From Albimonas pacifica (GTDB lineage Bacteria > Pseudomonadota > Alphaproteobacteria > Rhodobacterales > Rhodobacteraceae), in assembly GCF_900113695.1 (NCBI RefSeq), contig NZ_FOQH01000005.1, forward strand, positions 372,001 through 436,000: a stretch of DNA of 64,000 bases, read 5' to 3'. The position numbers were made by a program, and so were the translations under genes. How positions within the stretch are numbered: position 1 is the stretch's first letter; every line of letters begins with the position of its first letter. Of the stretch, positions 25,922-35,187 are shown one piece after another. A model generated the notes under the pieces. The model saw only the letters and a list, made by a program, of their open reading frames with translations, was not told where the DNA came from and did no database searches.

Positions 25922-27597
25922 GGCCGCTGCTGCACGCCCTGCGCCTGCTGTGGCGCGCCGAGCGGCGGGCGCTGCTCGTGGGCCTCGCGCTTTCGGTCTG
26001 CGTGCTGGGGATGGGGGCGGCGCTGCTGGGCCTGTCGGGGTGGTTCGTCACCGCCGCCGGCGCCGCGGGGCTGGCGGGGGCGGGGATCGCCTTCGACGTG
26101 TTCCGCCCCGGCGCCGGCGTGCGCTTCTTCGCGCTCGGCCGCACGGCGGCGCGCTATGGGGAGCGGCTGGCCACCCACGACGCCACGCTGCGCGCCCTGT
26201 CGCGCCTGCGCATCGACCTGATGCGCCGCCAGGCCGCCGCCCCGTGGGAGGCGCTGATGCGCCTGCGGGGCGAGGCGGCGCTGACCCGGATCACCGCGGA
26301 CGTCGACGCGCTCGACGGGCTCTATCTGCGCCTCGCCCTGCCGCTGGCGGCGGGGGCGCTGACGCTGGCGGGGGCGTTCGCGCTGCTCGCCTGGCTGGTG
26401 GACCTGCGCGTCGCGGCGCTGGTCTGCGGGGGGCTCGCGCTGGGCGGCGGTCTGATCCTGCGGCGGGCGGGCCGGGCGGCCTTCGCCCCCTCCGCCGCCG
26501 CCGAGGCCGGGGCGCAGGCGCTGCGGCAGGGGATGATCGACCTCTCCCGCGCACGGCGCGACCTGGTGGTCTTCGGCGGCATGGAGGCCGCGCGCGTGGC
26601 CGCCGCCGCCCACGACCGCGCCTCCCGCGAGGCCCTGCGCGCCGTCGACCGCGTCGAGCGGCGCGCGGGCCTGCGCCTGACGATCCTCGCCGCGGCCCTC
26701 GCCGCCGCCACGCTCGCGGCCGGCGGCGCGCTGGCGGCGCAGGGCGCGATCTCCCCGGCCGTCGCGGCGCTGGCGGTCTTCGCGGCCCTCGCCCTTGCCG
26801 AGACCCTGGGCCCCCTGCGCCGCGGCGCGGTGGAGCTGGGCCGGATGCGCGACGCCGCCGCGCGGGTGATGGCAGCGCCTGAAGCGCCCGCCGAAACCAC
26901 CGCCGCCGCGCCCGCGGCCCCCACCGCCGCCGCGCCCGCGGTCCCCGGCGACGGGGCGCCCGCGTCGCTGCGCGTCGAGGCGGTCTCGCTTCGCCGCCCC
27001 GGCGCCGCCCGCCCGGCGCTCTCCGACGTCTCCCTGACCGTCGCGCCGGGGGAGACGGTGGCCCTCGTCGGTCCCTCCGGCGTCGGCAAGTCCACGCTGC
27101 TCGCGCTCGCCGCGGGCGTGCTCGCCCCCGACGCGGGGCAGGTCCTGTGGCGGGGCCGCCCCGTCGGCCCGATCCCGGAGGCGGAGCTGCGCGCCGAGAT
27201 CGCCTTCCTCCCCCAGCGCTCCGCCCTGGTGGCGGGCACGATCCTCGAGAACCTCGCCCTCGCCCGCGACGGGCTGAGCGAGGCCGAGGCCTGGGCCGCG
27301 CTCGACGCCGCCGCCCTGCGCGCGACGGTGGAGGCCCGCGGCGGCCTGCAGTCCCGCCTCGGCGAGGGCGGCGCGGGCCTTTCGGGCGGCGAGTCCCGCC
27401 GCCTCGCGCTCGCCCGCACGCTGCTGCGCCGCCCGGCGCTGCTGCTGCTCGACGAGCCGACCGAGGGGCTGGACGCGCCCACCGCCCGGCGCGTCCTCGC
27501 CGGCCTGCGCGCCTGGCTGCCGGAGGCCGCGATCCTGCTCGCCTCCCACCGCGGAGCCGAACGCGAGGCCGCCGACCGGCTGCACAGCCTGGGCTGA
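25918..27597 (+). CDS. cydC: Thiol reductant ABC exporter subunit CydC
   Basis: A 559-aa fused permease-ATPase. The membrane domain includes GLSGWFVTAAGAAGLAGAG and VRFFALGRTAARYGERLATHDA, both typical of CydC. The ATPase has Walker A GPSGVGKST, signature LSGGESRRLALART and Walker B LLLDEPTEGLD. An Ala/Pro-rich linker (residues ~320-345) joins the domains. It is translationally coupled to cydD and lies upstream of cydABX, so the full cytochrome bd assembly set is in one locus. Confidence 0.93.
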   Translation: MRPLLHALRLLWRAERRALLVGLALSVCVLGMGAALLGLSGWFVTAAGAAGLAGAGIAFDVFRPGAGVRFFALGRTAARYGERLATHDATLRALSRLRIDLMRRQAAAPWEALMRLRGEAALTRITADVDALDGLYLRLALPLAAGALTLAGAFALLAWLVDLRVAALVCGGLALGGGLILRRAGRAAFAPSAAAEAGAQALRQGMIDLSRARRDLVVFGGMEAARVAAAAHDRASREALRAVDRVERRAGLRLTILAAALAAATLAAGGALAAQGAISPAVAALAVFAALALAETLGPLRRGAVELGRMRDAAARVMAAPEAPAETTAAAPAAPTAAAPAVPGDGAPASLRVEAVSLRRPGAARPALSDVSLTVAPGETVALVGPSGVGKSTLLALAAGVLAPDAGQVLWRGRPVGPIPEAELRAEIAFLPQRSALVAGTILENLALARDGLSEAEAWAALDAAALRATVEARGGLQSRLGEGGAGLSGGESRRLALARTLLRRPALLLLDEPTEGLDAPTARRVLAGLRAWLPEAAILLASHRGAEREAADRLHSLG

Positions 27598-27701
27598 AAA
27601 CCGGCGCCGGGCCGGAAACGGCTCGACGGATCGTGATGGGCTGTGCAGGATTTCCCCAGCGAAAGCAGCCTTATGCCGCATTCCACATCAAATTCGTTTC
27701 A

Positions 27702-27716
27702 GGGAATATAATTCCC
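27702..27716 (+). promoter_or_regulatory. Palindrome covering the predicted cydA -10 box
   Basis: GGGAATATAATTCCC (6-bp arms, 3-bp centre) contains a consensus TATAAT at 27707-27712, about 80 bases before the cydA ATG. A protein bound here would block the promoter, so it is a candidate repressor operator for cydABX. No convincing -35 box is seen at 17 bp, which fits an activator-assisted promoter. Confidence 0.5.
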
Positions 27717-27791
27717 GAACGACAAGCGAGTCGCGGCGGCGCCGCACGACGCCGCCCCTCTCCGTCCCACGGTCACCGAAGGAGACCTCGC

Positions 27792-29408
27792 ATGGAGCTG
27801 GACGTCGTCGACCTCTCCCGCCTGCAATTCGCCCTGACGGCGCTTTATCACTTTCTCTTCGTTCCCCTGACGCTGGGCCTCTCGGTCCTGATCGCGATCA
27901 TGGAGACGGTCTACGTCATGACCCGCCGCCCGATCTGGCGGCAGATGACCAAGTTCTGGGGCACGCTGTTCGGCATCAACTTCGTGCTGGGCGTCGCCAC
28001 GGGCATCACCATGGAATTCCAGTTCGGCATGAACTGGAGCTACTACAGCCACTACGTCGGCGACGTCTTCGGCGCGCCGCTGGCGATCGAGGGCCTGATG
28101 GCCTTCTTCCTCGAGGCGACCTTCGTGGGCCTGTTCTTCTTCGGCTGGGACAAGCTGACCCCGCGGGTGCATCTGCTGGTCACCTGGCTGGTCGCCTTCG
28201 GCTCCAACTTCTCGGCGCTGTGGATCCTGATCGCCAACGGCTGGATGCAGAACCCGGTGGGGGCCGAGTTCAACCCGATGACCATGCGCATGGAGATGAC
28301 CTCGTTCTACGAGGTGCTGTTCAACGAGGTCGCGCAGGCGAAATTCGTGCACACCGTCTCGGCGGGTTACGTCTGCGCCTCGGTCTTCGTGCTGGGCGTG
28401 TCGTGCTGGTACCTGCTGAAGGGGCGGCACGAGCAGCTCGCGCGGCGGTCGATCACGGTGGCCTGCTCGTTCGGGCTGGCGGCCTCGCTTTCGGTCGTCG
28501 TGCTGGGGGACGAGTCGGGCTACAACGCCTCCCACTCCCAGAAGATGAAGATGGCCGCCATCGAGGCGATGTGGGAGACCGAGCCCGCCCCCGCCTCCTT
28601 CACCCTGTTCGGCCTGCCGGATCAGGCGGACCGCGAGACCCACTACGCCGTCCACATCCCCTATGTGATGGGGCTGATCGGCACCCGCTCCCTGACCACC
28701 GAGATCCCGGGCATCAAGCAGCTGGTGGGCGAGGCGCAGACCCGCATCCACTCGGGCATCGTCGCCTACGACAACCTGATGACCATCCGCGAGATGCGCG
28801 ACGAGGCCCCGGCCGAGGCGCTGATCTCGTTCAAGGACCACGGCCCCGACCTCGGCTTCGCCTTCCTGCTCAAGCGCTATGTCGACGACCCGCGCGAGGC
28901 GAGCGAGGAGCAGATCCTGCAGGCCGCCTGGGACACCGCGCCGACGGTGTTCCCGATCTTCTGGACCTTCCGGATCATGGTGGCGCTCGGCTTCCTGTTC
29001 ATCGGCGTGATGGCGCTGTTCTTCTTCCTCAACAGCTTCGGGAAGGGGCGCTACCCCCGCTGGGCGCTGCGTCTGGCGGTCGTCATCATTCCGACGCCCT
29101 GGATCGCGGCCGAGTGCGGCTGGATCGTCGCCGAATACGGCCGCCAGCCCTGGACGGTGGACGGGGTGCTGCCGACCGCGCTCTCGGTCAGCCACCTCTC
29201 GGTCACGGACCTGCTGATCACGCTGGCGGGGTTCGTCGCCTTCTACACCGTGCTCTTCGTCATCGAGATCGCGTTGATGCTGAAATACATCCGCCTCGGC
29301 CCGCACCAGGACGTCGAGGAGACGGAGGAATGGATCCGGCGTCGCAAGGCCCTGCTTCAGGGCCCGGGGGCCGCGCCCGGCCCCGACGCCGTCCAGCCGG
29401 CGGAGTGA
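27792..29408 (+). CDS. cydA: Cytochrome bd ubiquinol oxidase subunit I
   Basis: A 538-aa, nine-span inner-membrane protein that oxidises quinol and reduces oxygen with hemes b558, b595 and d. It opens with LSRLQFALTALYHFLFVPLTLG, which includes a conserved haem-ligand His. GVATGITMEFQFGMNWSYYSHYVGD and the quinol Q-loop region around KMAAIEAMWETEPAPA are clear. The length is close to the 522 aa of the Escherichia coli protein. AAGGAGA lies before the start. It heads a cydA-cydB-cydX operon. Confidence 0.96.
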   Translation: MELDVVDLSRLQFALTALYHFLFVPLTLGLSVLIAIMETVYVMTRRPIWRQMTKFWGTLFGINFVLGVATGITMEFQFGMNWSYYSHYVGDVFGAPLAIEGLMAFFLEATFVGLFFFGWDKLTPRVHLLVTWLVAFGSNFSALWILIANGWMQNPVGAEFNPMTMRMEMTSFYEVLFNEVAQAKFVHTVSAGYVCASVFVLGVSCWYLLKGRHEQLARRSITVACSFGLAASLSVVVLGDESGYNASHSQKMKMAAIEAMWETEPAPASFTLFGLPDQADRETHYAVHIPYVMGLIGTRSLTTEIPGIKQLVGEAQTRIHSGIVAYDNLMTIREMRDEAPAEALISFKDHGPDLGFAFLLKRYVDDPREASEEQILQAAWDTAPTVFPIFWTFRIMVALGFLFIGVMALFFFLNSFGKGRYPRWALRLAVVIIPTPWIAAECGWIVAEYGRQPWTVDGVLPTALSVSHLSVTDLLITLAGFVAFYTVLFVIEIALMLKYIRLGPHQDVEETEEWIRRRKALLQGPGAAPGPDAVQPAE

Positions 29409-29412
29409 GACC

Positions 29413-30576
29413 ATGATCCTTCACGACTTCATCGATTTCGCGACCCTGCGGGTGATCTGGTGGGCGCTGCTGGGCGTCCTGCTGATCGGGTTCGCCCTGA
29501 CCGACGGCTTCGACATGGGGACCGGCGCGCTGCTGCCTTTCGTGGCGCGCACCGACGTCGAGCGACGGGTGGTCATCAACACCGTCGGCCCGGTGTGGGA
29601 GGGCAACCAGGTCTGGTTCATCCTCGGCGGCGGCGCGATCTTCGCGGCCTGGCCGCCGCTCTATGCGGTCAGCTTCTCGGGCTTCTACCTGGCGATGTTC
29701 GCGGTGCTGGCGGCGCTGATCCTGCGGCCCGTCGGGTTCAAGTACCGCTCCAAGCGGGAGGGCGAGCGCTGGCGGCGCAACTGGGACCGGGCGCTGTTCG
29801 TCGGCGGCGCGGTCCCGGCCACGGTGTTCGGCGTGGCGGTGGGCAACGTCCTGCAGGGCGCGCCCTTCCACCTGACCCCGGACCTGATGTCGATCTACGA
29901 CGGCTCGGCGCTCGGGAAATTCTTCGCGCTGCTGGACCCGTTCTCGCTGCTCTGCGGGGTGGTCTCGATGTCGATGCTGCTGATGCACGGCGCGGCCTGG
30001 CTGGGGCTGAAGACCGAAGGGGCGATCGCCGCGCGCGCGCGCCGCTACGGCTCGCTCGCCGGTCTGGTCGCAGCCGGGGGCTACGCGCTTGCAGGGTTGT
30101 GGCTGCTGGTGGGGATCGACGGCTACCGCTTCGTCGAGGCGCCGAGCCCCGACGGCCCCTCCAACCCGTTGCTGTCGGACGTGGTGCGCGAGGGCACCTG
30201 GCTGGTCGCCTATCTCGAGCGGCCGTGGATCGCGGTCGCGCCGCTGATGGGCTTCGTGGGCATCGCCATGGCGGTGCGGGGGCTGCGGGCGGGGCGGGAT
30301 CTCTCGACCATGGGCTGGTCGAAGATGGCGATCCTGGGGATCGTGTCCTCGGTCGGGCTGACGATGTTCCCGTTCATCCTGCCCTCGACGGTCGATCCGA
30401 ACTCGTCGCTGACGGTGTGGGACGCGTCGTCCTCGCATCTGACGCTGTTCGTGATGCTGGGGGCGACGGTGATCTTCCTGCCGCTGATCCTGGTCTACAC
30501 CGCCTGGGTCTACCGGGTCCTGTGGGGCAAGGTGACCGAGGCCGACGTGACCGAGAAGGGCGAGAGCCTCTACTGA
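29413..30576 (+). CDS. cydB: Cytochrome bd ubiquinol oxidase subunit II
   Basis: A 387-aa membrane protein and partner of CydA. It begins with IWWALLGVLLIGFALTDGFDMGTG, the canonical CydB opening with the conserved DGFDxG. NTVGPVWEGNQVWFI and FPFILPSTVDPNSSLTVWDASSS near the C-terminus are also diagnostic. It starts four bases after the cydA stop. Confidence 0.96.
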   Translation: MILHDFIDFATLRVIWWALLGVLLIGFALTDGFDMGTGALLPFVARTDVERRVVINTVGPVWEGNQVWFILGGGAIFAAWPPLYAVSFSGFYLAMFAVLAALILRPVGFKYRSKREGERWRRNWDRALFVGGAVPATVFGVAVGNVLQGAPFHLTPDLMSIYDGSALGKFFALLDPFSLLCGVVSMSMLLMHGAAWLGLKTEGAIAARARRYGSLAGLVAAGGYALAGLWLLVGIDGYRFVEAPSPDGPSNPLLSDVVREGTWLVAYLERPWIAVAPLMGFVGIAMAVRGLRAGRDLSTMGWSKMAILGIVSSVGLTMFPFILPSTVDPNSSLTVWDASSSHLTLFVMLGATVIFLPLILVYTAWVYRVLWGKVTEADVTEKGESLY

Positions 30577-30591
30577 GAAGGAGTTGAGCCG

Positions 30592-30708
30592 ATGTGGTAT
30601 TTCGCCTGGATGCTCGGCCTGCCGCTCGCCGCCCTCTTCGCCGTGGTCAACGCGATGTGGGTCGAGATGCAGATGGACCGCTCCCTCGAGGAGGGGGGCG
30701 AGGACTGA
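30592..30708 (+). CDS. cydX: Cytochrome bd oxidase small subunit CydX
   Basis: A 38-aa single-span protein, MWYFAWMLGLPLAAL followed by FAVVNAMWVEMQMD and an acidic tail. MWYFAWxLG is the CydX (YbgT) hallmark. It stabilises the CydAB complex. AGAAGGAG lies upstream, and the gene follows cydB by 15 bases. It is easily missed because of its length. Confidence 0.93.
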   Translation: MWYFAWMLGLPLAALFAVVNAMWVEMQMDRSLEEGGED

Positions 30709-30735
30709 GCCGGCCGCGCGCCGCGGGACCGGGCA

Positions 30736-30759
30736 GGGGGCGTCCATCGGGCGCCCCTT
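30736..30759 (+). terminator. Probable terminator after cydX
   Basis: The hairpin GGGGCG / CGCCCC with a 9-base loop is followed by a weak TT, 28 bases after the cydX stop. Confidence 0.5.
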
Positions 30760-30831
30760 GCGCATGCAGGACGCAGGGCGGGGCCGCGCATTGAACCGCG
30801 CCTTGCGGGGACCGGCGATGTCAGGACGGGG

Positions 30832-30849
30832 TTGGAGCGGGTGAAGGGA
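30832..30849. repeat. Left attachment-site copy
   Basis: TTGGAGCGGGTGAAGGGA duplicates the 3' end of the tRNA-Gly gene (CCA end, acceptor stem and part of the T arm) and marks the left element boundary. It is identical to 50100-50117. Confidence 0.9.
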
Positions 30850-30904
30850 TCATAACAAACTACTACAATAAAACAACATTTTTTGCTACAATAGCCCACA
30901 CAGA

Positions 30905-30963
30905 ACCTACACAGGTACGGCAAATCAACCACTTACGCCGCCAATCTGCACGGTTTCTGCACA
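30905..30963. promoter_or_regulatory. Candidate integrase arm-binding sites, left end
   Basis: ACCTACACAGG (30905-30915) and TTTCTGCACA (30954-30963) occur here and again at the right end (50034-50044 and 50022-50031). Shared short motifs just inside both att copies are what one expects of arm-type sites for a tyrosine integrase. Confidence 0.45.
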
Positions 30964-30978
30964 GTGGGAAACGTAGAA

Positions 30979-32274
30979 ATGAGTTTCATCCTCGACAAAG
31001 AGCAGGTCAAGCCGGGCCTTATCATCTTCCGACGTGGCGATGTCGGGCACGATAACTATTACTGCCGGATCAGAATCCAGAACGAAGACCGCTACAAGAC
31101 GATCTCGCTGCGCACGGCGGACCGGCAGACGGCGCGCGACCGTGCCATGGACGAGGATGCCGACATCCGTTTTCGGGTGAAACACGATGTTCCCGTATTC
31201 AATCGCCCCTTCTCGCAAGTTGCGGAGGAATACGTCCAAGCACAGCAACGGCGCGCCAACGCTGGCGAAGTCAGTCAGGCGCGCGCCAGAAACGTCAAAA
31301 GCAAGGTCGAGGGGCCGCTGAACGCCTATGTAGGCACCACGCAAGTGCATCTGATTACGCAGGATCGCTGGGCGGAGTATCCGCTGTGGCGGCGCGAGAA
31401 CGGCACAGGACGCCGTAACAGCATCATCAGCGATTCCACCATCCGCATCGAAATGAGCATTTTCGCTGCGATCATGAATTATGCCATCGGCAAGCGATAC
31501 GTGCCCGCGCATCATCGCTTCGAGGGCATGCCGAAGCTGAAATCCAACCGCCGTGACGAGTTCACGCTGGAAGAATACCGCAAACTGCACACCAAAGGCC
31601 GCAAATGGATGAAGGAGGCGACCACGCCGCAAGGCATTTGGTATCGGCAGATTTGCTACAATTTCATCCTCATCATGTGCAACACGGGGATGCGACCGCC
31701 CGAAGCGAAGAATCTGCGCTGGCGGGACATCACAACCGCCAAGGACAAAGATGGCCGGGAAATTCTGGTCATCTATGTGCGCGGTAAGGGCAAGGAGCGC
31801 AAGCTGATCGCCCCCACCAGTGTGAACACCTATCTGGATCGGGTACGGGAATTGTCCAAGGCCACCAAGCCCGACGATCCCGTGTTCACGATCATCAACG
31901 GTAAACCCGCCAAATGGCTCTACCGCGATACGGTCGAAGAACTGCTGAAATACACCGAGCTACGCGATGGACCGAGCGGCATTCCCCGCACTACCTATTG
32001 CTTCCGCCACACCTATGCGACGCTGCGGCTGTCCGCTGGCGTGGACGTATATATCCTCGCCCAGCAAATGGGCACTTCCGTCAAAATGATCGAGCAACAC
32101 TATGGGCATGTGAACACCATCAAACACGCCGACCGCGTTTTGATGGGCATCGGTGGATGGGATGCCATGCATACCGAAATGAACGCGGAGATCGACGCGC
32201 TGGAAGCCAAGGCAAAAGCGGTGCAGTCCGTCAAAGCGAAGCAGACGGACAAGCCCCGCCGCCCCAAACGCTAG
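30979..32274 (+). CDS. int: Tyrosine-type site-specific integrase
   Basis: A ~431-aa recombinase that should excise and integrate the element at tRNA-Gly. The catalytic domain carries Arg in NTGMRPPEAKNLRW, Lys in RGKGKERK, the second Arg in TTYCFRHTYATLR and the nucleophilic Tyr in EQHYGHV. In the second box the first His of HxxR is Tyr (YCFR). The N-terminal half (residues ~60-160) is the core/SAM-like DNA-binding domain. The ATG at 30979 was preferred to a GTG at 30964. The gene begins 130 bases inside the left att copy and reads inward. Confidence 0.92.
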   Translation: MSFILDKEQVKPGLIIFRRGDVGHDNYYCRIRIQNEDRYKTISLRTADRQTARDRAMDEDADIRFRVKHDVPVFNRPFSQVAEEYVQAQQRRANAGEVSQARARNVKSKVEGPLNAYVGTTQVHLITQDRWAEYPLWRRENGTGRRNSIISDSTIRIEMSIFAAIMNYAIGKRYVPAHHRFEGMPKLKSNRRDEFTLEEYRKLHTKGRKWMKEATTPQGIWYRQICYNFILIMCNTGMRPPEAKNLRWRDITTAKDKDGREILVIYVRGKGKERKLIAPTSVNTYLDRVRELSKATKPDDPVFTIINGKPAKWLYRDTVEELLKYTELRDGPSGIPRTTYCFRHTYATLRLSAGVDVYILAQQMGTSVKMIEQHYGHVNTIKHADRVLMGIGGWDAMHTEMNAEIDALEAKAKAVQSVKAKQTDKPRRPKR

Positions 32275-32602
32275 CCCGCATCGTTTCAGCCATCGAGTTC
32301 GATGGCCGATGCAACGGGGCTGGCGTTGCCGTGTTCACGACGCGCCGCTGGCGCAATAGGGGTGAATACGGCCAAAGCAGGCAGGGAAACACGGTGCGCA
32401 GAGCCTCAAGCGCCGCCATGCCTGCGATCCGAACCCGCGTCCGGCTCGGACGTAGAAAGGGTTCGTCGTTCACCGCTGCGCCGCTGGCGCACAAAGAGGG
32501 GAGAACGCTTGGAAAAACACTGACGCGGCCAAAGGCTGGGTCTCCCTTTGCAGCGGATGCAGTTGCATCGGCTGCCTCTCCCTATCGCCCGAAGGCAGGG
32601 GA
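32275..32602. other. Intergenic region after the integrase
   Basis: This 328-bp noncoding stretch starts with a hairpin, GCCATCGA-GT-TCGATGGC (32289-32306), extended by GCATCG/CGATGC, a possible factor-assisted terminator for int. The hairpin unit GCGCCGCTGGCGCA is present twice, at 32342-32355 and 32478-32491. No gene is recognised. Confidence 0.6.
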
Positions 32603-32791
32603 TTACATCCCCGGCCCTTTGAGGCGGCGTGCGATGATCGCGCGGTTGATATTCTCCAAGGAACCCAGCGCGTTCGCGCGTTCCGTGGTGTGCTCTTCCG
32701 TTTGCGCCAGTTCCTGGCTGATCGTGAAGAACTTCGATTGCAGGACGCTTTCAGGCTGTTGATCCAATTCGTTGGCGGTGATGAGACGCAT
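32603..32791 (-). CDS. Small helical protein of unknown function
   Basis: A 62-aa protein, MRLITANELDQQPESVLQ at its start and ending ARRLKGPGM. It is hydrophilic and probably all-helical, with a coiled-coil-like middle. AGGAG stands eight bases before the ATG at 32791, which supports translation and the choice of this start over an upstream ATG. The sequence resembles short proteins commonly found in alphaproteobacterial mobile elements, but no function is known to me. Codon use fits the element rather than the chromosome. Confidence 0.65.
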   Translation of the reverse strand: MRLITANELDQQPESVLQSKFFTISQELAQTEEHTTERANALGSLENINRAIIARRLKGPGM

Positions 32792-33375
32792 GATTTTTCT
32801 CCTGTCCGGCGAGGCCGCAACCATCACGGCCTTTCATGCCCCGAAACAGGCACTGGATGGCCGCCACGCACCCGTAGGGCCGCAACGAAGAGAAGGAGCC
32901 GCTAGGCTTGCGCTGGTGACAGGTCAGCTTGTGCCAAGGTGCATGATGAAAAAGGACGTGTGGGGTGGACTTGTCGGCAGGAAGCGCCTCTGCGACTCTC
33001 CGCGACCAACCGTCAACATCACAAGATCACTTGTGCAATTCGAACCCACGTTCACGTTTTGGTGGAACATCCTTACGGCTACGGCACAGCCAGCAAGAAC
33101 AAGGCCGCCCATGCGTCGAAGCGATCTTGCCGACCGCGCGCGGCGACGGCGGCACATCGGCGGACAGGCCATGACCCCACAGGGCCATGACACGGCGCGC
33201 CCGCGCCTTCATCCGTTCCGCATCTTGTCTGCGTCGTGCGCGCACCGGTGCGCTCCGTTCATTATTCTAAAGGGTGTCGATAAAGCGCGAGAACCGTCTC
33301 CGCGCCCGCTGGGCATAGAGCATTGCAGGCACAATTCCAATGTCAGCCGCAAATCTCAAAGACGGCGATCTCTCG
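32792..33375. other. Intergenic region without a recognised gene
   Basis: This 584-bp stretch contains the perfect 14-bp palindrome GCGCACCGGTGCGC (33240-33253). Short open frames on both strands lack ribosome sites and recognisable content. Confidence 0.55.
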
Positions 33376-34290
33376 CTAAAGCGGCATACAAGACGACAGT
33401 GCGCCGCGCAGCGCCGAAGTGGACCCTTTTAGCGAAAGCAGGCCCTGATCCCGCCCGGCGATACGCAGATCGACCGTATCGGCATTGCCGGAGAGCGCCG
33501 CCGCCAAGCCCGCGGTGCGCGGATCAAGGATGAAAGTCTTCTGTGAAGCAGTTCCAGCCGTGCCGGTGACATCGATACTGCGATCCGCGAACGCGAATGT
33601 GAAAACAACCGGGCGCGCACCGGCTGCTTCCGATAGCGCCGCCATCATAACAGGGCGGTCGCGCAGACAAAGCGCGGAGAGCTTGGTCAGGGAACCAACG
33701 CCTGTGACCTCGGCAACGGCAGAGCCGTTACCTGCTTGTCGAAGTTGCCACCCGCCAACGGTGGCGGGCTTTGCCGCGCTGCGCGCGCCTGTGGTTCCTT
33801 CGGGTTCATTTGATGCCTGATCGAAGCGCATGGCTACATCGCAGCTTTGCGCGCCGATGCGCGGCGGCTTGCAAAGCTGGCCGTGCAGCGAGACGATCAC
33901 CTGCGTGCCTTGCTGCCGCCATGCTTGCGCACTGCCACCCCAACCGACCGTGTATCCTTGCGGCGCTGACAGCCAGACGGTGACTGGACAACCGGCAGAG
34001 CCGCAAAAGTAGCTCCAAGCATTCGCGCATTCCAGACCGGCGAGATCGGTCACGTAATCTGCTGTGCCATCGTCGTTCAGATCATCCACGGGTGTTAGAT
34101 ACGAATCCAATATCTTTGGGGTGCCACCCGCCGCTGCGCAGGCCGCCTTATTTTCTTGTGTGAAGGTCTGAATCGCGGTGGGCGTTTGCGCATAGGCGGG
34201 CGGCGTTGTCGCAAGCGAGAGGCCAACGACGAGCATAAAGCTGCCGGTTGCGGTAGAGGTACGCCTTGTAGAAATTATTGATAACGCCAT
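33376..34290 (-). CDS. Secreted protein of unknown function
   Basis: A 304-aa protein with a signal peptide: the basic start MALSIISTRRTSTATG, a hydrophobic core FMLVVGLSLATT and a likely cleavage after AYA in PPAYAQTPT. The mature part has an acidic DDLNDDGTADYVTD segment that resembles a calcium-binding or FG-GAP-like loop, and several cysteines (CANAWSYFCGSAGC) that could form disulfides in the periplasm. It begins one base after the stop of the upstream membrane-protein gene, so the two are co-translated. I recognise no family. Confidence 0.7.
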   Translation of the reverse strand: MALSIISTRRTSTATGSFMLVVGLSLATTPPAYAQTPTAIQTFTQENKAACAAAGGTPKILDSYLTPVDDLNDDGTADYVTDLAGLECANAWSYFCGSAGCPVTVWLSAPQGYTVGWGGSAQAWRQQGTQVIVSLHGQLCKPPRIGAQSCDVAMRFDQASNEPEGTTGARSAAKPATVGGWQLRQAGNGSAVAEVTGVGSLTKLSALCLRDRPVMMAALSEAAGARPVVFTFAFADRSIDVTGTAGTASQKTFILDPRTAGLAAALSGNADTVDLRIAGRDQGLLSLKGSTSALRGALSSCMPL

Positions 34291-34291
34291 T

Positions 34292-35104
34292 CTAAACCCC
34301 TGCCGCTCGATCAATGGCCTTTTGAAGATCGGTTGCAAGAGCATGGGCGCAATCTTCGGTCAGGCCGCCAGCAAGAATATCCGGCTGGCTGTCCCCATCT
34401 GCGCGGATCGTGACTTCATATCCGCGCTTCTCTTGGCGGCGGCCCATATGGCGTCCTGCCATGGCGGCGGTGGAAACGCCGTTGCGTCCCGGCATGAGCG
34501 GATCGGGATCAACGACCAGCCCGCCATGACTGACACCCACATCCGCAACGGATTCAAGCGACATATTGATATCGCCGCTTTGGACGCCCTGCGCCGAAAC
34601 CGACACCTTGACGGGTTTGCGCGCTCGCGCGCCGGGCAGCACAAAGGTGCAACCCACGCCGATGCAGACGAGTGCAACCACATAAAGACCCAAGAAGGCC
34701 CCTGTCGAGCGCGTGCCCGCCAGCAGCGCGTTCAGTAGAAGGAACACCCCGACCGCAAACAGCGGCAGTGCAGGCATGCGCGCCGCGCGCGCGGGTTCCA
34801 CTTCGAACAGAAAACCGCCCGTCGCGGGATCGTCGCGACGCGTGAAACTTGCGATCTTCGGATTGCGCCATGTGTGCAGGACGTTCAGGCCGTGCCACTT
34901 CCACAGCGGTAGCGCGAGCACCGCGCCGACCAGCGCCAACCGCACCAGCATGCCTATGCCGATGCTCGGCCCTGATACGACGAACAGCGCTACGCCCACC
35001 GTATTGAAAAGAAGGAAGGCCGCACCGACCCAGAGTAATATTCGTACCCATGCTGGGCGTTGCCCTGTCTGGGAGTCAGGCTGTGCGGCGGTATTCGGTG
35101 GCAT
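34292..35104 (-). CDS. Membrane protein of unknown function
   Basis: A ~270-aa protein with about four hydrophobic segments: WVRILLWVGAAFLLFNTVG, GIGMLVRLALVGAVLALPLW, LPLFAVGVFLLLNALLAG and AFLGLYVVALVCIGVGC. A soluble C-terminal domain ends with helix LATDLQKAIDRAAGV. The start at 35104 (MPPNTAAQ) is likely; another ATG is eight codons upstream. It lies directly upstream of the secreted-protein gene and downstream of the LuxR-type regulator on the same strand, forming a small unit of unknown purpose. Confidence 0.65.
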   Translation of the reverse strand: MPPNTAAQPDSQTGQRPAWVRILLWVGAAFLLFNTVGVALFVVSGPSIGIGMLVRLALVGAVLALPLWKWHGLNVLHTWRNPKIASFTRRDDPATGGFLFEVEPARAARMPALPLFAVGVFLLLNALLAGTRSTGAFLGLYVVALVCIGVGCTFVLPGARARKPVKVSVSAQGVQSGDINMSLESVADVGVSHGGLVVDPDPLMPGRNGVSTAAMAGRHMGRRQEKRGYEVTIRADGDSQPDILAGGLTEDCAHALATDLQKAIDRAAGV

Positions 35105-35187
35105 CGTGGGCAGGCTCCGCTGGCGCATTGGGGATGATCCGGGGCGCTCAGTGATAAACCTTTCCGGGTATGGGTTTCGTCCCCTGT

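Noticed and set aside
30964-30981. GTG start five codons upstream in the integrase gene
   Set aside because: The ATG at 30979 has the better ribosome-site spacing (GGGAAA). The longer form cannot be fully excluded.
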